In this document: piece by piece, positions 10,345-21,780 of the stretch | Position numbering within the stretch: the stretch's first letter is position 1 | Layout of the letters: the number at the start of each line of letters is the position of its first letter | NCBI GenBank assembly: GCA_025766275.1 | Contig: JAFKAC010000008.1 | Span: 868,001 to 932,000 of the forward strand | Reading direction: 5' to 3' | From: Lactarius indigo | Taxonomy: Eukaryota > Basidiomycota > Agaricomycetes > Russulales > Russulaceae | DNA: 64,000 bases | Made by a program: the position numbers and the translations under genes | Notes under the pieces: model-generated | The model's database searches: none | What the model was told of the DNA's origin: nothing | What the model saw: the letters and a program-made list of their open reading frames with translations, nothing else

Positions 10345-12702
10345 TTGTCCCTTGTTTGTCCCCCACTCCAAAAGAAATGGAAAACATGTGGCGCCGGAAT
10401 GACTTTGGGTCTTCCCTCGCTAGCTTTAAAACCAGTCTCTGTTGCCAGCCCACCTACTAGATGGGGCCACCCGCACGAGCAAGGGAGGGAGCTACCAGGA
10501 GGACCACCCAAGAACAAAGCACCGCATCGAGTAAGCATTTTCGCTGATAACCGACCACAAGTTTGTTTACGACAAGGTTCAGATCTTGGTTTAGATATTG
10601 ACTTCGACCAGGATGATCCTCCTCAGCCAATAGATCCGCCAAGCCAAGCTGAGGCCACCATTATTGACGGATCGAACCAATTGTTTTCCATGTACATTGA
10701 AACAACAACAAGACATGATTTGGAGGTGGCTGAAAACTGGGAACGTGACGCAGACAGCGCTATTATTGTCGTGCGTAGCTACTTTCCCCTTTCACACAGT
10801 TATTGTCGTGCCGAATCACCGTAGAATGGTTTTTTTTCAGTCATGGTTGCCATACTGCTCACGAGGTCATACAATGGTTTAAAGCTCAACTCGCAGGATG
10901 CCTCTGCGTTTTATCTTTCTCAGATCTATCGGCTGTCGGCAGGCCTGAATGGCACCTCTACTCCGCTTCCCTTCGAGGTTCCCACACCATCTACATTCTC
11001 CCCGGACCCATCCTCTGTACGGGCCAGCGCCCTCTGGTCGCTGAGCTTAGTAATCAGTCTCGCTTGTACGGTTATCGCAACGCTTTTACGACAATGGGCA
11101 CGGCGATATCTTCACCTCACTCAGGAACAACGTGGTCCAGGCAAGCGTGCAAGGATCCGTGAACTTACAGCGCAGGGAGTCGAGAGGCTACGACTCCAGT
11201 GGATGTCCTTGGTCTTACCCGGATTCTTCCACCTCTCGGTCTTGTTATTCCTTTATGGGCTCTTCCATTATTCCAACAACAACGTCGTTGATTTGGTCGT
11301 TCTCTCGAGTGCTCTGATTTGGTTGGGACTTTATTTATTCACCAGCATCATCTCATGCTTCCCTTTTGGCAGTATATGTCACACTCCACTCTCTTCCTTC
11401 GCTTGGTCTTGGTCGTCACGTGCCCTTTGGTTGACGTACAAGATGCTTTATAATTTCTCTATAAGGCTACGTTTCATCGGGGTTCGCACCCGGCTTCACC
11501 TCTTTGAATCAGCCCGGTCGCATCTCGGCCGGGCATTCAGGGGCCCAGGGGTGGACATGGAGGACCTAGCTCGCAAGCGCTCTTCGTTCCTCGACACTTC
11601 GGTGGTCTTGCGAATGTTCGATTCACTGGATGGGCATCAAGATATGGAACAATTTTTGTCTGCCATTCCGGGATTCTATAATTCAAGCTGGGTGAAAAGG
11701 GATGTTCCGGTTCTAGAGAAGCTGAATGGCAAGAGACTTGCACCCGCGATTCGCAACTTTCATGGACCACTCCCTGTCGTCTGATCTGCTCACCGAACCC
11801 GGAAAGCAGAAGCGTGTCGCGATTTGCTTGAGGGCAATAAACGCGGATCCCTTACTCCTTCAATGTACCTTCCGACAGACCCTCCAAACCCTAAATTCTA
11901 ACATTTTCAGACGCATTGACTTTGTTCGCTTTGCCCTGCAACAACTGCGCAGGGATGACCCGGATCCAGATCCTTGGGTAAAGGATTATGCACAATGCAT
12001 AGTGGCCGTCGCTATCAACCGCGTACAACCCGACTGACGATGCTTGGGTCGACATCATTCAGCGCTATTTGAACTCCCAACACCCCCGATACCGGCAGAA
12101 GGACAACATAGGGCTCTGTAACCTCATGCAACTCACACACTGGTTGGTGGCCTCCCGTCTCAAGGACAGCGACCAATTCGAGCAGGGAGGAATATGGCGT
12201 AATGTTCTGACGGAGGTCCGGAAGTTCAAGGTTATGAAAGCCTGCACCTGAGCTCCAACACGTGTTCTGTTTACTATGGAACGAGCTCACCGATGTGGCT
12301 CAGGGCAGGCGGCAGTCGTCCAGGATGGCTCAATCGAATGCAACGCACATCCTCTCCATCATTCGTACTATTTACGTTCCGTTGCATGAAGACACGAATT
12401 CAGCGACAGTCGCATTTTCTTCGTCCACAACCCACCGAGATCCTGTGCTTCGGTCGCCGTCTTCATACCCTCTATGCACCGTCATTAGTCATCGACTGGA
12501 CTCGAGAGCCCGCATCGACGACTCTTCCCCCACGACCTTTACTCGCCCTGCCTTGCGTGATAGCGCCGGGCTGCCTACACCCTCTGCCAGTCCCGAAGCG
12601 CTGAAGGCGGTTATGCCGGGTCCTTCAAGGCGCCCTTTTGCTGCCGAAGATACAGGGGGCCATCTTCCGCACCCATTGTATAGCTGGTATGATGACGTGT
12701 GA
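10345..12702 (+). pseudogene. DUF6535 transmembrane protein (copy 2), at least three frameshifts
   Basis: A paralogue of the gene at 6612-8538 with the same order of blocks: LFSMYIETTTRHDLEVAENW, an intron at about 10770-10824, then SQDASAFYLSQIYRL, LWSLSLVISLACTVIATLL, further hydrophobic segments (FFHLSVLLFLYGLFHY), then IPGFYNSSWVKRD, ADPLLLQCTFRQTL and FCLLWNELTDVAQ. The frame breaks near 11750 (before FMDHSLSSDLL), near 12025 (before DDAWVDIIQRYL) and near 12240 (before PELQHVFCLLWNEL). Each break is one base, and the latter two look like insertions. The 5' end is uncertain; by comparison with copy 1 the true start may lie closer to 10650. The tail after 12400 is serine/proline-rich. It is either a decaying copy or a gene carrying sequence errors. 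Confidence 0.7.
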
Positions 12703-13294
12703 CGCATCCTCCAATCTCTTAGATGTGCGTGTGCGATTGGGTATATTCCTATTGGGTCGACGATATTGCATACTGACACTGTTCAATAATTTTTCTTATT
12801 TTCTATATATATAACGTCCCATTACGCGGTATAAATATACTCGAATAAGCTGGTAAATGTGAGCGTCTCGACCTTGACTCGCCGCAGATTCGCAGTTACT
12901 ATCTACACCTGGAGCCCAGAGCCCACCGTGAGGGAAAGCCAGTCGACGCACCACCTCTGGTACGGCGGGCGATACCTACTAGTATATTTATAGGATTTGC
13001 GGTTCATCGCTGCATATCATAACAACTACTCCTTAGTATTCCCATCGCCTTCGATCTTAGCGTGTCAACAATAATCAGTGATTCAGTGATACAGCATGCA
13101 ACTTTGCGCTCCACTTGCAAAGTGACATTGATGGATCGCGTAAAGCTTGTTATTACATTGCGAGGTACTAGATACAAGTCTAACATATGGCGGGTAGCGT
13201 AGAGCGTACATGATACAGAAACGAACCCGTTAATATAGGTAGGCTAAGTGTCAGAGAGGTTGCGTGGTGATGCAAGAAAGTACCATGTGGTGGT
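12703..13294. other. Convergent intergenic region, no gene recognised
   Basis: The 3' flanks of the DUF6535 copy 2 gene and the PACT gene meet here. An AT-rich tract at 12785-12840 could carry polyadenylation signals. No coding frame is supported. Confidence 0.5.
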
Positions 13295-16200
13295 CTAGTG
13301 TGGGGGTCTCGTTCGCTGCTGTCTCCGACGTCGTACGTCCTCGAGCGCGGCTTTGATGGCCGGCTTCGGTGCGCATTGGGCCCGCCAAATTTCGCTTGCT
13401 CGCCTATCACAACATGAGAGACATCACAGATTAGCGAATGGCAAAGAGATCTTTACCTGATGCGTTGGAGAAACACCACTCCTCGCGCGACGGATTCGAA
13501 GGGTCATTCGTCGTGGTTTGGGCGGCAGTCCGGGAATCGGAGAAGTGATCTTTGCGATCATGGCAAGAATGTGCTCTTCGCTGTAAGAGGCAAGCAATTC
13601 ACGGTCACCCCCTGCGGTGCATGGGCTCGGCATGAGAAACTCACCTGCGCTCTCGTCGACTTAAGAGGACCAAAAGGTACCGCTTCTGGTAGCTCAGGTC
13701 CATTCTCAGCGTGTTCTCCCTCGTGAACTTGGCCTTCAAATAATGAATTTGGACGATGAGGCCCTTGCTCTCGAGTTTGTGCTGGTCGCGGAGGGCCGAC
13801 AACTGTGACGAGTCGCTGCGTTATCCCCGCGTTCAGCCAGGCCCGACGTACAGACGGCGGTGGGAGGAGACTCACAGGGCGCATTTATGTCCGTTCCACG
13901 TTCTCTTCTCTCCTTCCAGTAGGTTGAGCTGCTCGTGCAACAGCCTCAACTCCGCCCCTGCCTGCTTCCGCTCGCGCAGGACCGTCTCGAGCTCCTTCCT
14001 CGTAGTCTCAACCTCTTTGCGGGCTCGACTTCTCTCCGCCTTGCGTTCCGCATCGCGCCGGGCGTTCTCCTCCTCCCGTCGCTTCCGCTCGCCGCGCAGG
14101 TCTCGTCCGAGGCTCTCTGCACTGCGCCGCACGCGCGCGAGGTCTGCCTCGAGCGACGCCACTACGATGTCCTTGCTCACGCTCCCGGGCTTGAGCGGCT
14201 GCCGCGCGAATGTGGGCGGCTTCGGTGGCTTGCAGCGCACCGGCTTGGTCTGCGAGCGCCTTTTTCAGCTCTTCGATCTCGATCCTTTGCAGGTCGAGTG
14301 CATGACGTCTACTGTCGTGAGACCTCTGAGACGCCCTGTGCTCTTCCCTGAGCTTGTCCATTTGCTGCACGGATTGAGTTCAATCCCATTTTTTTTTGGC
14401 GCATGTGAGTGCCACTCACCTCTGAGGCTGTCTTGAAGCGTTGCTGCAGTTTCTTATGTTCTGCCACGAGGAGAGAGCGCTCGTGTCTTAGGTGTTCGAT
14501 TGTCTCCGCATTTTCTTCAGCCTTCACTTCGAGCAGGCGTGCTTTCTGCTCCGCAGTGGCAGTCACTGCCAATACGATGGTTGGTTTGGATCCGTGAGAT
14601 CCGTGGTAGCACATACCTCGCAGTTCACCTTCTAGGTCATCTTTATCGCGCTTGACACGTTGCAGTTGGTTCTTTACGTCCTCCATGTCGGACTCAGTTC
14701 TCCTTAATTGGAGCAGGACGTCCTCCTTCTCCCTCTCGGCGCGGCCCTGCTCAACTGTGAGATCCCGCAGGCGTGCGCGTTCGACCTTGAGATCCTCCTC
14801 CAAGTCTGCTATCGCTTGCTTCGCTTGGTCCAGTTCCTGTGAATTTAAATCCGGGGGCGTCAGCAAGGCATAAACCATAAATCGTATCGCTGGATCCACG
14901 TACACCTAGAATGCCGCTTCTAACCTTCTCACTCCGGCGTTCCTTTTGCTCGGCTCGCTCTTTGACGCCCTGTACTTGGAGGTTGAGACGGTTTGCGGCA
15001 TCCTGAAGTACGGCATTGTCGCCGAGCAGCTGCCGTCTTTCTTCCTGCCATTGTTCCTTCATCAAGACAAGCTCTCTATTGACGACTTGCAGCTCGGCTC
15101 TGAGGGACTCGGAGGTCTTGGCCGGTGTTGACTCGGAAGCGTAGCTTAAAATAGAGAAGTCCACCGTGCTATTTGGTGGCGTCTTATCTCGGCTGTGCAT
15201 CATACACATAAAACGACAACCCACCTTTCATCACCATCTGCGACGCGGTTCAGGCCTCGCAGGTCCACTCTCTGGCGGCAGTGAGGACACTTTGCCTTTG
15301 ACAGGCGGCGGAGTCGGCGTTCTTCTCTGCGGTCAAGCCGTGCGACGTCTTCTTCCAATGCAACGGCCCGCACGCGCTCATCATTGAGACGCATTTCGAG
15401 CTGCACGTTTCCGAGCCCTGCGTGCTCAAGACGGTCGAGCTTCTCGTCTATGCTCTCGTTCGCCCGGCCAAGTTCCCTTTCCAAACGCTGGATCTCGGCG
15501 ACGTACGGTGCTACAGATGCGTCGGACGGCGATGAACGTAGCCACGTCATCTAGGGGTCCCATTTCAGGCTACACACGGAGGGCTGAACAATGGGGGGAA
15601 AGACTCACGTCTCTCAAGGGAGCGCCTGGAGTTTTGGGCGTCTTCAGCGTCATGTTGAGCACTTGACGGTGGACCGGCGAGATGCCGCTCGCATTGCCGA
15701 ACTTGCTGGGGGTATTCCAGCCTACGACCTCGCGTTTCAGATCGTTGAGGTGCTCTTGCAGGTCTTCCTTTTCCTTCTCCAGGAGTTCGATCTTTGCGTC
15801 GCGCACACGATCAAGTGCCTTGCGTGCGGGAGAGTGAGCGAGTTCGTTGTTCAAACGACCGATTTCACGATGTGCGTCGTCGAGCTCTCGCTCCAGCGCC
15901 TCGATCTGTTCCTCGGCTTCTTCAAGGTCCGCATTGCGTTCGTCAGTGCGCGACTTTCTCCGCACGGTCCCGCTCGCGCTCGAGGATCGCAACTTTGCTT
16001 CGTAACTCGGCAAGCACTTCGCCATCCGCACGCATTTTCTGCTCTGCGGCATCCAGCGCGTCCTCCAGCTGCTTCACGAGCTCCCCATCGCGTTCGGCCT
16101 CGCGCTTGAGCGTTGCAGCGACGCTGTCGTCTCTCGTGGCCTTTTCGTGCGCCTCTTGAGCTTCTCGCTGCAGAGCCTCTATATGATCCAGTGCTACGCC

Positions 16201-18826
16201 AGCGTCTGCCTCGAGCTCCGTGATATAGGCTTTGGCGTCCTGGAGTTCGTGCTCGCATTCTTGTAAATTGGCTTCTTGTTCGGAAAGCTTGCGCTCAAGA
16301 TCCTCCAATCGTGCGTCCTTGACTTCCAAGTCGTCTTGAAGCTTTCGAGCGCGCGATTGCTCGTCCTGAAGGCGATGGTCTACTTCAGCTACCTCGTCCT
16401 CGAGTTGTTCCACGTGAGACTGCAAGTCGCGCAGCTCTGCGGCGCTTTTAGCTATCTTCTCGTTTGCATCGTGGAGTTTGCTCCCCAACTCGCTGTGGTC
16501 TCCGAGCATTTTCTCCGCGTTCTCGGCCCTTGTCTGAGCGGACTCGGCTTCCTCCTCGGCACGCTTCACGGCCCTTTCTAGCTCCTTGATCCAGCCGCTC
16601 CTTCTCTGTTGCATCGCGGGCGGCAGCCTCGGCGCTCTCGACTTTGGTCTCTAGATCGTGGATAATGGTTTCAACGCCGCGCTCGACCTCGACCATACGT
16701 TCGCGCCAGCGTTCCTTGTCTCTTGATCCTTTCAGCGCGCTCGGCCTCAAGCGCCGCAACCGCCTCGTCTCGCTCCCGTCGGTGGTCGTGCAGCTCAGCA
16801 CGAAGCTCAGTTGAGCTCTGTTTCCATTTCCAGCTTTTCCTCCATCCACCCTTCTCCACCCGCATCCTCCTTCACATCACCTAGCGTTGGTCCAATGTCA
16901 CTCAACCTTCGCCCAGCACTCGACCTTCGGCTACCAGCACCGCCGGTAAACGTTTGCTGCTTTCGAAGAAATTCCACCTCCTCAACTAGGGCCGCATTTT
17001 CCTCGGCAAGGCCGACGTTCTCATTGCGAAGCAGTCCGACCTGGCCCGCTAGGTTCTCACTTTCCTCCTGTAGGCGCCGATTGAGGCCATGCAGATACGC
17101 GTTCAGCTTGTTGGCATTGAAACGGCCAATGCCGTGTCCACCGGCACCCAGACCAATGACTTGGTCGAAGGAAGCGTTGGCACGTGGAAGCGCAGTGAGA
17201 TCTTGTGGTGATGCGGTGCTGGCGAAAGATACCCCCTCGCCAGCATCCTCGGACTCGGATCCCGGTGCCGTCCAGCCCCTCGCAAGTGGGTGAGAGAGGC
17301 GGCCCATGGCGCGGGTCCGTTGTCGTGGGGCGGGCGTGAAACCAACGGGAGCCACATTGAAAGGCTTAATAGTGGCGACCGACGTCTGCGACTGCTCAGC
17401 GACGCTCTTCATACCGCTGGACTGGCTAGACGGATCGGGCGAAGTAGATTCGTCCTCCTCGTCAAGCATAGTCGCGTGCGCAGTGCGGGGAGGACGCGGG
17501 GTAGGCTGTGCGAATCGTGGGCGCGCAGTCGAATTAATGACGTCTATGAGGAACGAACGACGCCGCGAATATGGGGTAGCCAGGTCCTGATCCGTGCCAC
17601 CCTGTTCGAACGCGACCGCCGGCGTCGAAGGCAAGCCAGGGCGCGAAGAAGCGCGGTCGAGGACGCGGCGGGAATGCAGGAGTTGGTGTAAACATAACAG
17701 ATGGGCCCGGAGATGATGCCGCTACCGAGACTGTAGGAAGGGATAGCGTGTCTGTGCGATTAGACGAGACGAAGACTGGGGTAGCAGAAGGGTGGGGTGT
17801 TGGCTCCTCAGAGGAAAAGGTAGGTCCCGGATCGTCTGGAAGCTCGTCAGAGTCTGCGGCGCTGTTGGCCTGTGTGGTTTCTTCGGGGGCGGTGTGATCA
17901 TCGTTGCCAGCGAGCGCTTGCTCTAGATCTTGTTCCAAATCCCGTGATCCAGAAGTGTCGCTCGGAAGTGGTAAATCACCCGGAGAAGTAGGCTCGCCAT
18001 CAGAGTCCTGGGGTGGTGGCGGTATTGAAAGTATGCTGAGAGACGGGACATCGTCCCCATGTGTTGGTCCAGCAGACCTGCTGGAATGAGGTGTAGAATT
18101 CGAGGGTGATGAAGGCGACGAAAGCGTCTGTGTGAGAGACGGTGTACGTATGCGTTGTATCGGCTTACGAAAAGAGACATTTCGCATCTTGTCCAAAGGG
18201 CTCGGCTATACCATATAGTTAGTTGAATGATGATCTCAAGGTAAACTGAGGACGCTGCGTACCTTAGGCTCTGACCTGAGACTAACAGAGTAGTTATACT
18301 TCACGGAGTTTGAGTGCCCATCCCCACCTGCGTCCTCAGGTGAAAACGGAGACCCGACGTGACTGAGAGGTTGCAGCGCCTCTGCTAACGACAAGTCGTC
18401 GTCGAGACCATCTTCGTTAATTTCAGCCTCGCCCAAGCCTACCCTGTTCGGCGGTGGATAGGGCGGTATTGCACTGATGTCGTCAAAGCTAATGTCGGTC
18501 CTCTGCGTAGATGCTGTTGGCTTGAATGAACTGCCAGCCGACGAATGAAAAAGCCGATCCAGATCGACTGGCGCGACTAGCGATAGATTGTGCAAAGCGG
18601 GCAGTACTGGGAGTGTTCGACTGCAAGCGGGATAGCAGGAGGAAGGTACGGGAGTTGATTGAATGGGGGAAGACGTGTCGAGTTGGCTTTCTTCTGAGGT
18701 GGTGGTGGTGGCGTTGAGATCGTTCGAGTGTTCAAAAGAGGGAAGATCTGGAAGAGAGGGCACGTCATTTTGTTCGTCTGCCTCTATTCTGCGCCAAATC
18801 CTGGACGGTGTCTCGACGAGTGCCAT
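13295..18826 (-). CDS. Spindle-pole-body coiled-coil protein with PACT domain (Pcp1/Spc110/pericentrin-like), several frame breaks
   Basis: Pcp1/Spc110-type proteins anchor gamma-tubulin complexes at the spindle pole body through a C-terminal PACT domain. The start MALVETPSRIWRRIE at 18826 leads into about 450 disordered S/T/P-rich residues with short motifs (MFTPTPAFP, TPYSRRRSFLIDVINST). About 1000 residues of heptad-rich coiled coil follow (ELERAVKRAEEEAESAQTR, LERKLSEQEANLQE). A CPHCRQRVDL motif interrupts the coil near 15280. The PACT signature is near 13660-13790: KGLIVQIHYLKAKFTREN and SYQKRYLLVLLSRRER, then GVVFLQRIRRASEIW, ending KPAIKAALEDVRRRR. Single-base frame breaks are needed near 17640, 16813, 16735, 16600, 15970, 14175 and 13500. 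Since such a gene should be essential, sequence errors are likely. The PACT assignment is from motif similarity. It is divergent from the RING gene at 18962. Confidence 0.75.
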
Positions 18827-18961
18827 TCTGACTTGTTGCAGTGTTTGGCTATCGCACGCGCACGACCCGACTCTAACCATCATTGCATCATCACGTGAGC
18901 GTGTCACCCTTGAGCCACCCGCAATGATCCCAGTCAGGAGCTCACTTGTGATGACCACCAG
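18827..18961. promoter_or_regulatory. Short bidirectional promoter (PACT protein / RING gene A)
   Basis: Only 135 bp separate the two outward-facing ATGs, so both promoters must overlap here or extend into coding sequence. Confidence 0.55.
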
Positions 18962-20360
18962 ATGGCCGACGCGGAATGCCCAGTATGTATAAACTCTTTC
19001 AAGTTCGAGAGCATGCGCTCTCTCCATTGCGGTGAGTGACACGGCCAAAATTCGCGTGTGACGTCTCATCGTATGCAGGGCATACCTATTGCTCGTCATG
19101 CGTTGAGCAGGTCATCAGGACCCGTGTTCTTAAATGTCCCGAGTGCAGACATGACTTTGTACCGGGGGACGTCAGACGGCTGTTTATCACTCCATCTACT
19201 AGCAACGGTAAAGCGGCGGGACAAGCAACTCTCTCGGACTCAGCTGAGGAAGACGGCTTCATCAAGCAGGCGACCCACATCGCGAGTCGACTTAAAAAAA
19301 TGGACGCTAATTCATCAGCCCAGAGCTTAAAGTTTGCCGTAGAGATAATGGAAGATGTTGCCACCATCCAGAGCAAGAGAGCACAAGTGCGTTTTTTTTC
19401 CCCGTTAACTCATCCATATGTCCCACAGTGGCTATAGGAAATCCTCTGGAAATCCGTGCGAGAGTTTTGGATGACCCTGATCCCATTTTTTGAGGAATGG
19501 CAAAATGTCAAAGATTTACCGGATCAGATATCTGCCTTCAAACAGCAAGCAATGGAACTAGATAAAAGATGTGCTGTCCTTGAGCGAACGGCGGAAATCC
19601 AACTCGAACAACGGGAACAATATTCAAAAAGTTTGGATGCCAAAGACCGGGAGATCGCAGAGCTGAAGATGATGCTCCGCGACGCCGATGAAAAGAGCAC
19701 AGAGGAGCGAGAACGATATCGTGTTCTCCTCGCACGTCATAGTGCATCTGTGCGTTCCTAGCTAACTTCTCCGACGTCCTCATCATCAGGAAATCAACTT
19801 AGGAAACCAAATACCGTGCTCAAGTCAGGCAACTCAAAAAAGATCTAAAAACCCGAGAGCGAGAGTCTGTCACGAACAAGCTGCCGTTCGAGGAAGAGTC
19901 TCTCATCGTTGAACCTGGCATGCCATACGATGGGACAAGATCGCATCGTCTGGACGTTTACGACGACTCGGAGGGCCGTAAGGTAAGTTATGCAATAGAC
20001 GTGATTTCCGATGACCATTCCCGAATATAATCTGTTATTTTTCAATTCCAGCTATCGCCCCAAGAGAGCGCACGTACCCCAAAATCCGACGATCACTTTT
20101 CCGAAGATGAGATCGATTCTCTGTCATCGTTCCACTCGTCTACCCAACCTGAATCACAGGGACGACAATCAGCAAAGAGGTCTCACAGGTCGAAGCTCTT
20201 CGTCGTCGTCGTCGCTCCGGCGCCCGCAATTCGGCTCGGATTGGAATTTACCACGACTACGCCCACGGAAGCTGGCGGGGTCGGAATCGCTCCCCCTCCA
20301 ATTAGATTCCCGAGGAAGGCCAAAGGGCCTGCTCCAGTGCGGACCGCGAGTGCGCGTTAA
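18962..20360 (+). CDS. N-terminal RING finger / coiled-coil protein A
   Basis: Probable E3 ubiquitin ligase. Five exons: 18962-19031, 19079-19386, 19438-19749, 19803-19982 and 20052-20360, all joined in frame with GT-AG introns. The C3HC4 RING occupies residues 5 to about 55: CPVC, then LHCGHTYCSSC, then CPECRHDF. Intron 1 splits the glycine codon of CGH. A helical, coiled-coil middle follows (DKRCAVLERTAEIQLEQRE, DAKDREIAELKMML). The C-terminus is S/T-rich and ends FPRKAKGPAPVRTASAR. In the last exon an arginine-rich alternative frame also exists, so the final 45 residues are less certain. The substrate is unknown. Architecture and intron position match RING genes B (22796) and C (44283). 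Confidence 0.75.
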
Positions 20361-20637
20361 GGCAAAGTAAGCGACGTCAGCCTAGTCGCCCGTAAGTTAT
20401 TTAGCTGAGCGCCGGCTCAGAACCGGTCCGTAATAATGCTGTATTGGTGTAGCGCTGTCAAGAAGGCCCGTAAGTTATGAATGAATGGTTGTGCAGAGCA
20501 CGTTTCCGAACACGATGCATGATGTCAAAAGGACGACGCGAAGAACGCGGTCATTGAAACTACAGTACAGTAAACGTGTGTGATGTAATGATACTGTATT
20601 ATGCTGTGTGCGTCGGGACCACCACGCGTGCTGTCTG

Positions 20638-21482
20638 TCACTTTGTACTGCGAGGTGGGAAGAAGCGCACGCCGTCTCCGTCCGATATGCTGATGAGCTG
20701 GGCCCGGCCACTCTTGGCAAGCACCGCTATCGCACCACGCAACAGGGACTCTGGGATCCCCGAAAGTGCGGACGGCACGGGTGGATCTGAGATCTCGTAG
20801 AACGTGAGGATCGTGTTTAATTGTCCGGTATTTGTCGCCTTGAGACGCGATCACGGGAAGAAAAGAGAGATCGACCTTGGGTAAGAAGCGAATAGAGGAT
20901 TGGAGAAGCAACAGCACACTGACCCATTCGTGAAGGACGTCGGCCCACTCCTCGAGTGACCGCCAGTAGAGTAGCACCGCCCGCGTTTGCTTGATGGGCT
21001 CGTACACGGCAAGGTCCTTGTTAATCATGACATCAAGTACGTGAGCGAGATAATTGGGCATCATCCTCTCTTTTTTTTTTTTTTCATTTCACGTTATTTT
21101 GTTTTTACGTGGATAGGACAAACAGAACCCACTGTTGATTCTCGGATTTCTCAGCACCTCGTCCCATTCTCCACCCGGCACTTCGGCGTCCTCGAGCCGC
21201 AAAGTGAATAAGCGGCGGTGACGGGCGTAAGCAAGGAGTAAACGCGTCCACTGTTCCGTAAATCCAGCCTGTGTGGCGGTGTTTGGTTGTTGGCTGTATG
21301 TAACGAGGCTCAGGGACGAGATATATGAAAGAGATCAGGCAAATACTGACGTGAAGAAGGGCGGTGCAGAATGGATGGATGGAAGAAGGAAGCCTAGATA
21401 AGAGAAGTAAGGACGCGAGTTAGATATGATCATATGAGAATGGGAACACACCGCTGGCAGTCTTGTACGTGGACAAGTTCAT
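20638..21482 (-). CDS. VPS25: ESCRT-II subunit Vps25
   Basis: Vps25 is the winged-helix subunit of ESCRT-II, which sorts ubiquitinated membrane cargo into multivesicular endosomes and recruits ESCRT-III. Exon 1 (21482-21452) encodes MNLSTYKTAS and joins GFLLPSIHSAPPFFTQQPN, a Vps25 N-terminal signature. EQWTRLLLAYARHRRLFTL follows, then MPNYLAHVLDVMI and VLLYWRSLEEWADVLHEW. After another intron comes NTGQLNTILTFYEI and ESLLRGAIAVLAKSGRAQLI, ending DGDGVRFFPPRSTK. An intron ending in a run of about 14 A (genomic T run at 21070-21084) splits RIN from KRMMPNYL. Reading frames join without errors. The product is about 190 residues, normal for the family. Confidence 0.9.
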
Positions 21483-21780
21483 GTTCACGCTCAAAGTCGG
21501 TCGGAGAAGTATGCAAAGTGGTGGGAGAGACAAACCGGACCGGGAGATCCGAGCTGACAGGTGCTGTGCCCAGTTCATCAACGCCAACACCATCACAGAT
21601 CGAATTTAACTGCACCCAGTGTGCATGAGAAAGTAAACTGACGCTTGCTCGATAAATACAGTAAACTAGAATGTATGACTGCTCGAATACACAAATTGAA
21701 CGCAGCGTAAAATTTGCTTGATTTTGCCAACACAAGTGATGAGTCCCCCGCCACGACGATAAAGAAAACCACCAAAAAAT

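Noticed and set aside
15591..16581. Several plus-strand frames rich in Leu/Arg
   Set aside because: Antisense of the coiled-coil PACT protein; heptad-repeat DNA commonly leaves the complementary strand open.
21066..21084. Poly-T tract as a retroposon tail
   Set aside because: It is explained as the 3' end of a VPS25 intron; flanking exons join in frame.
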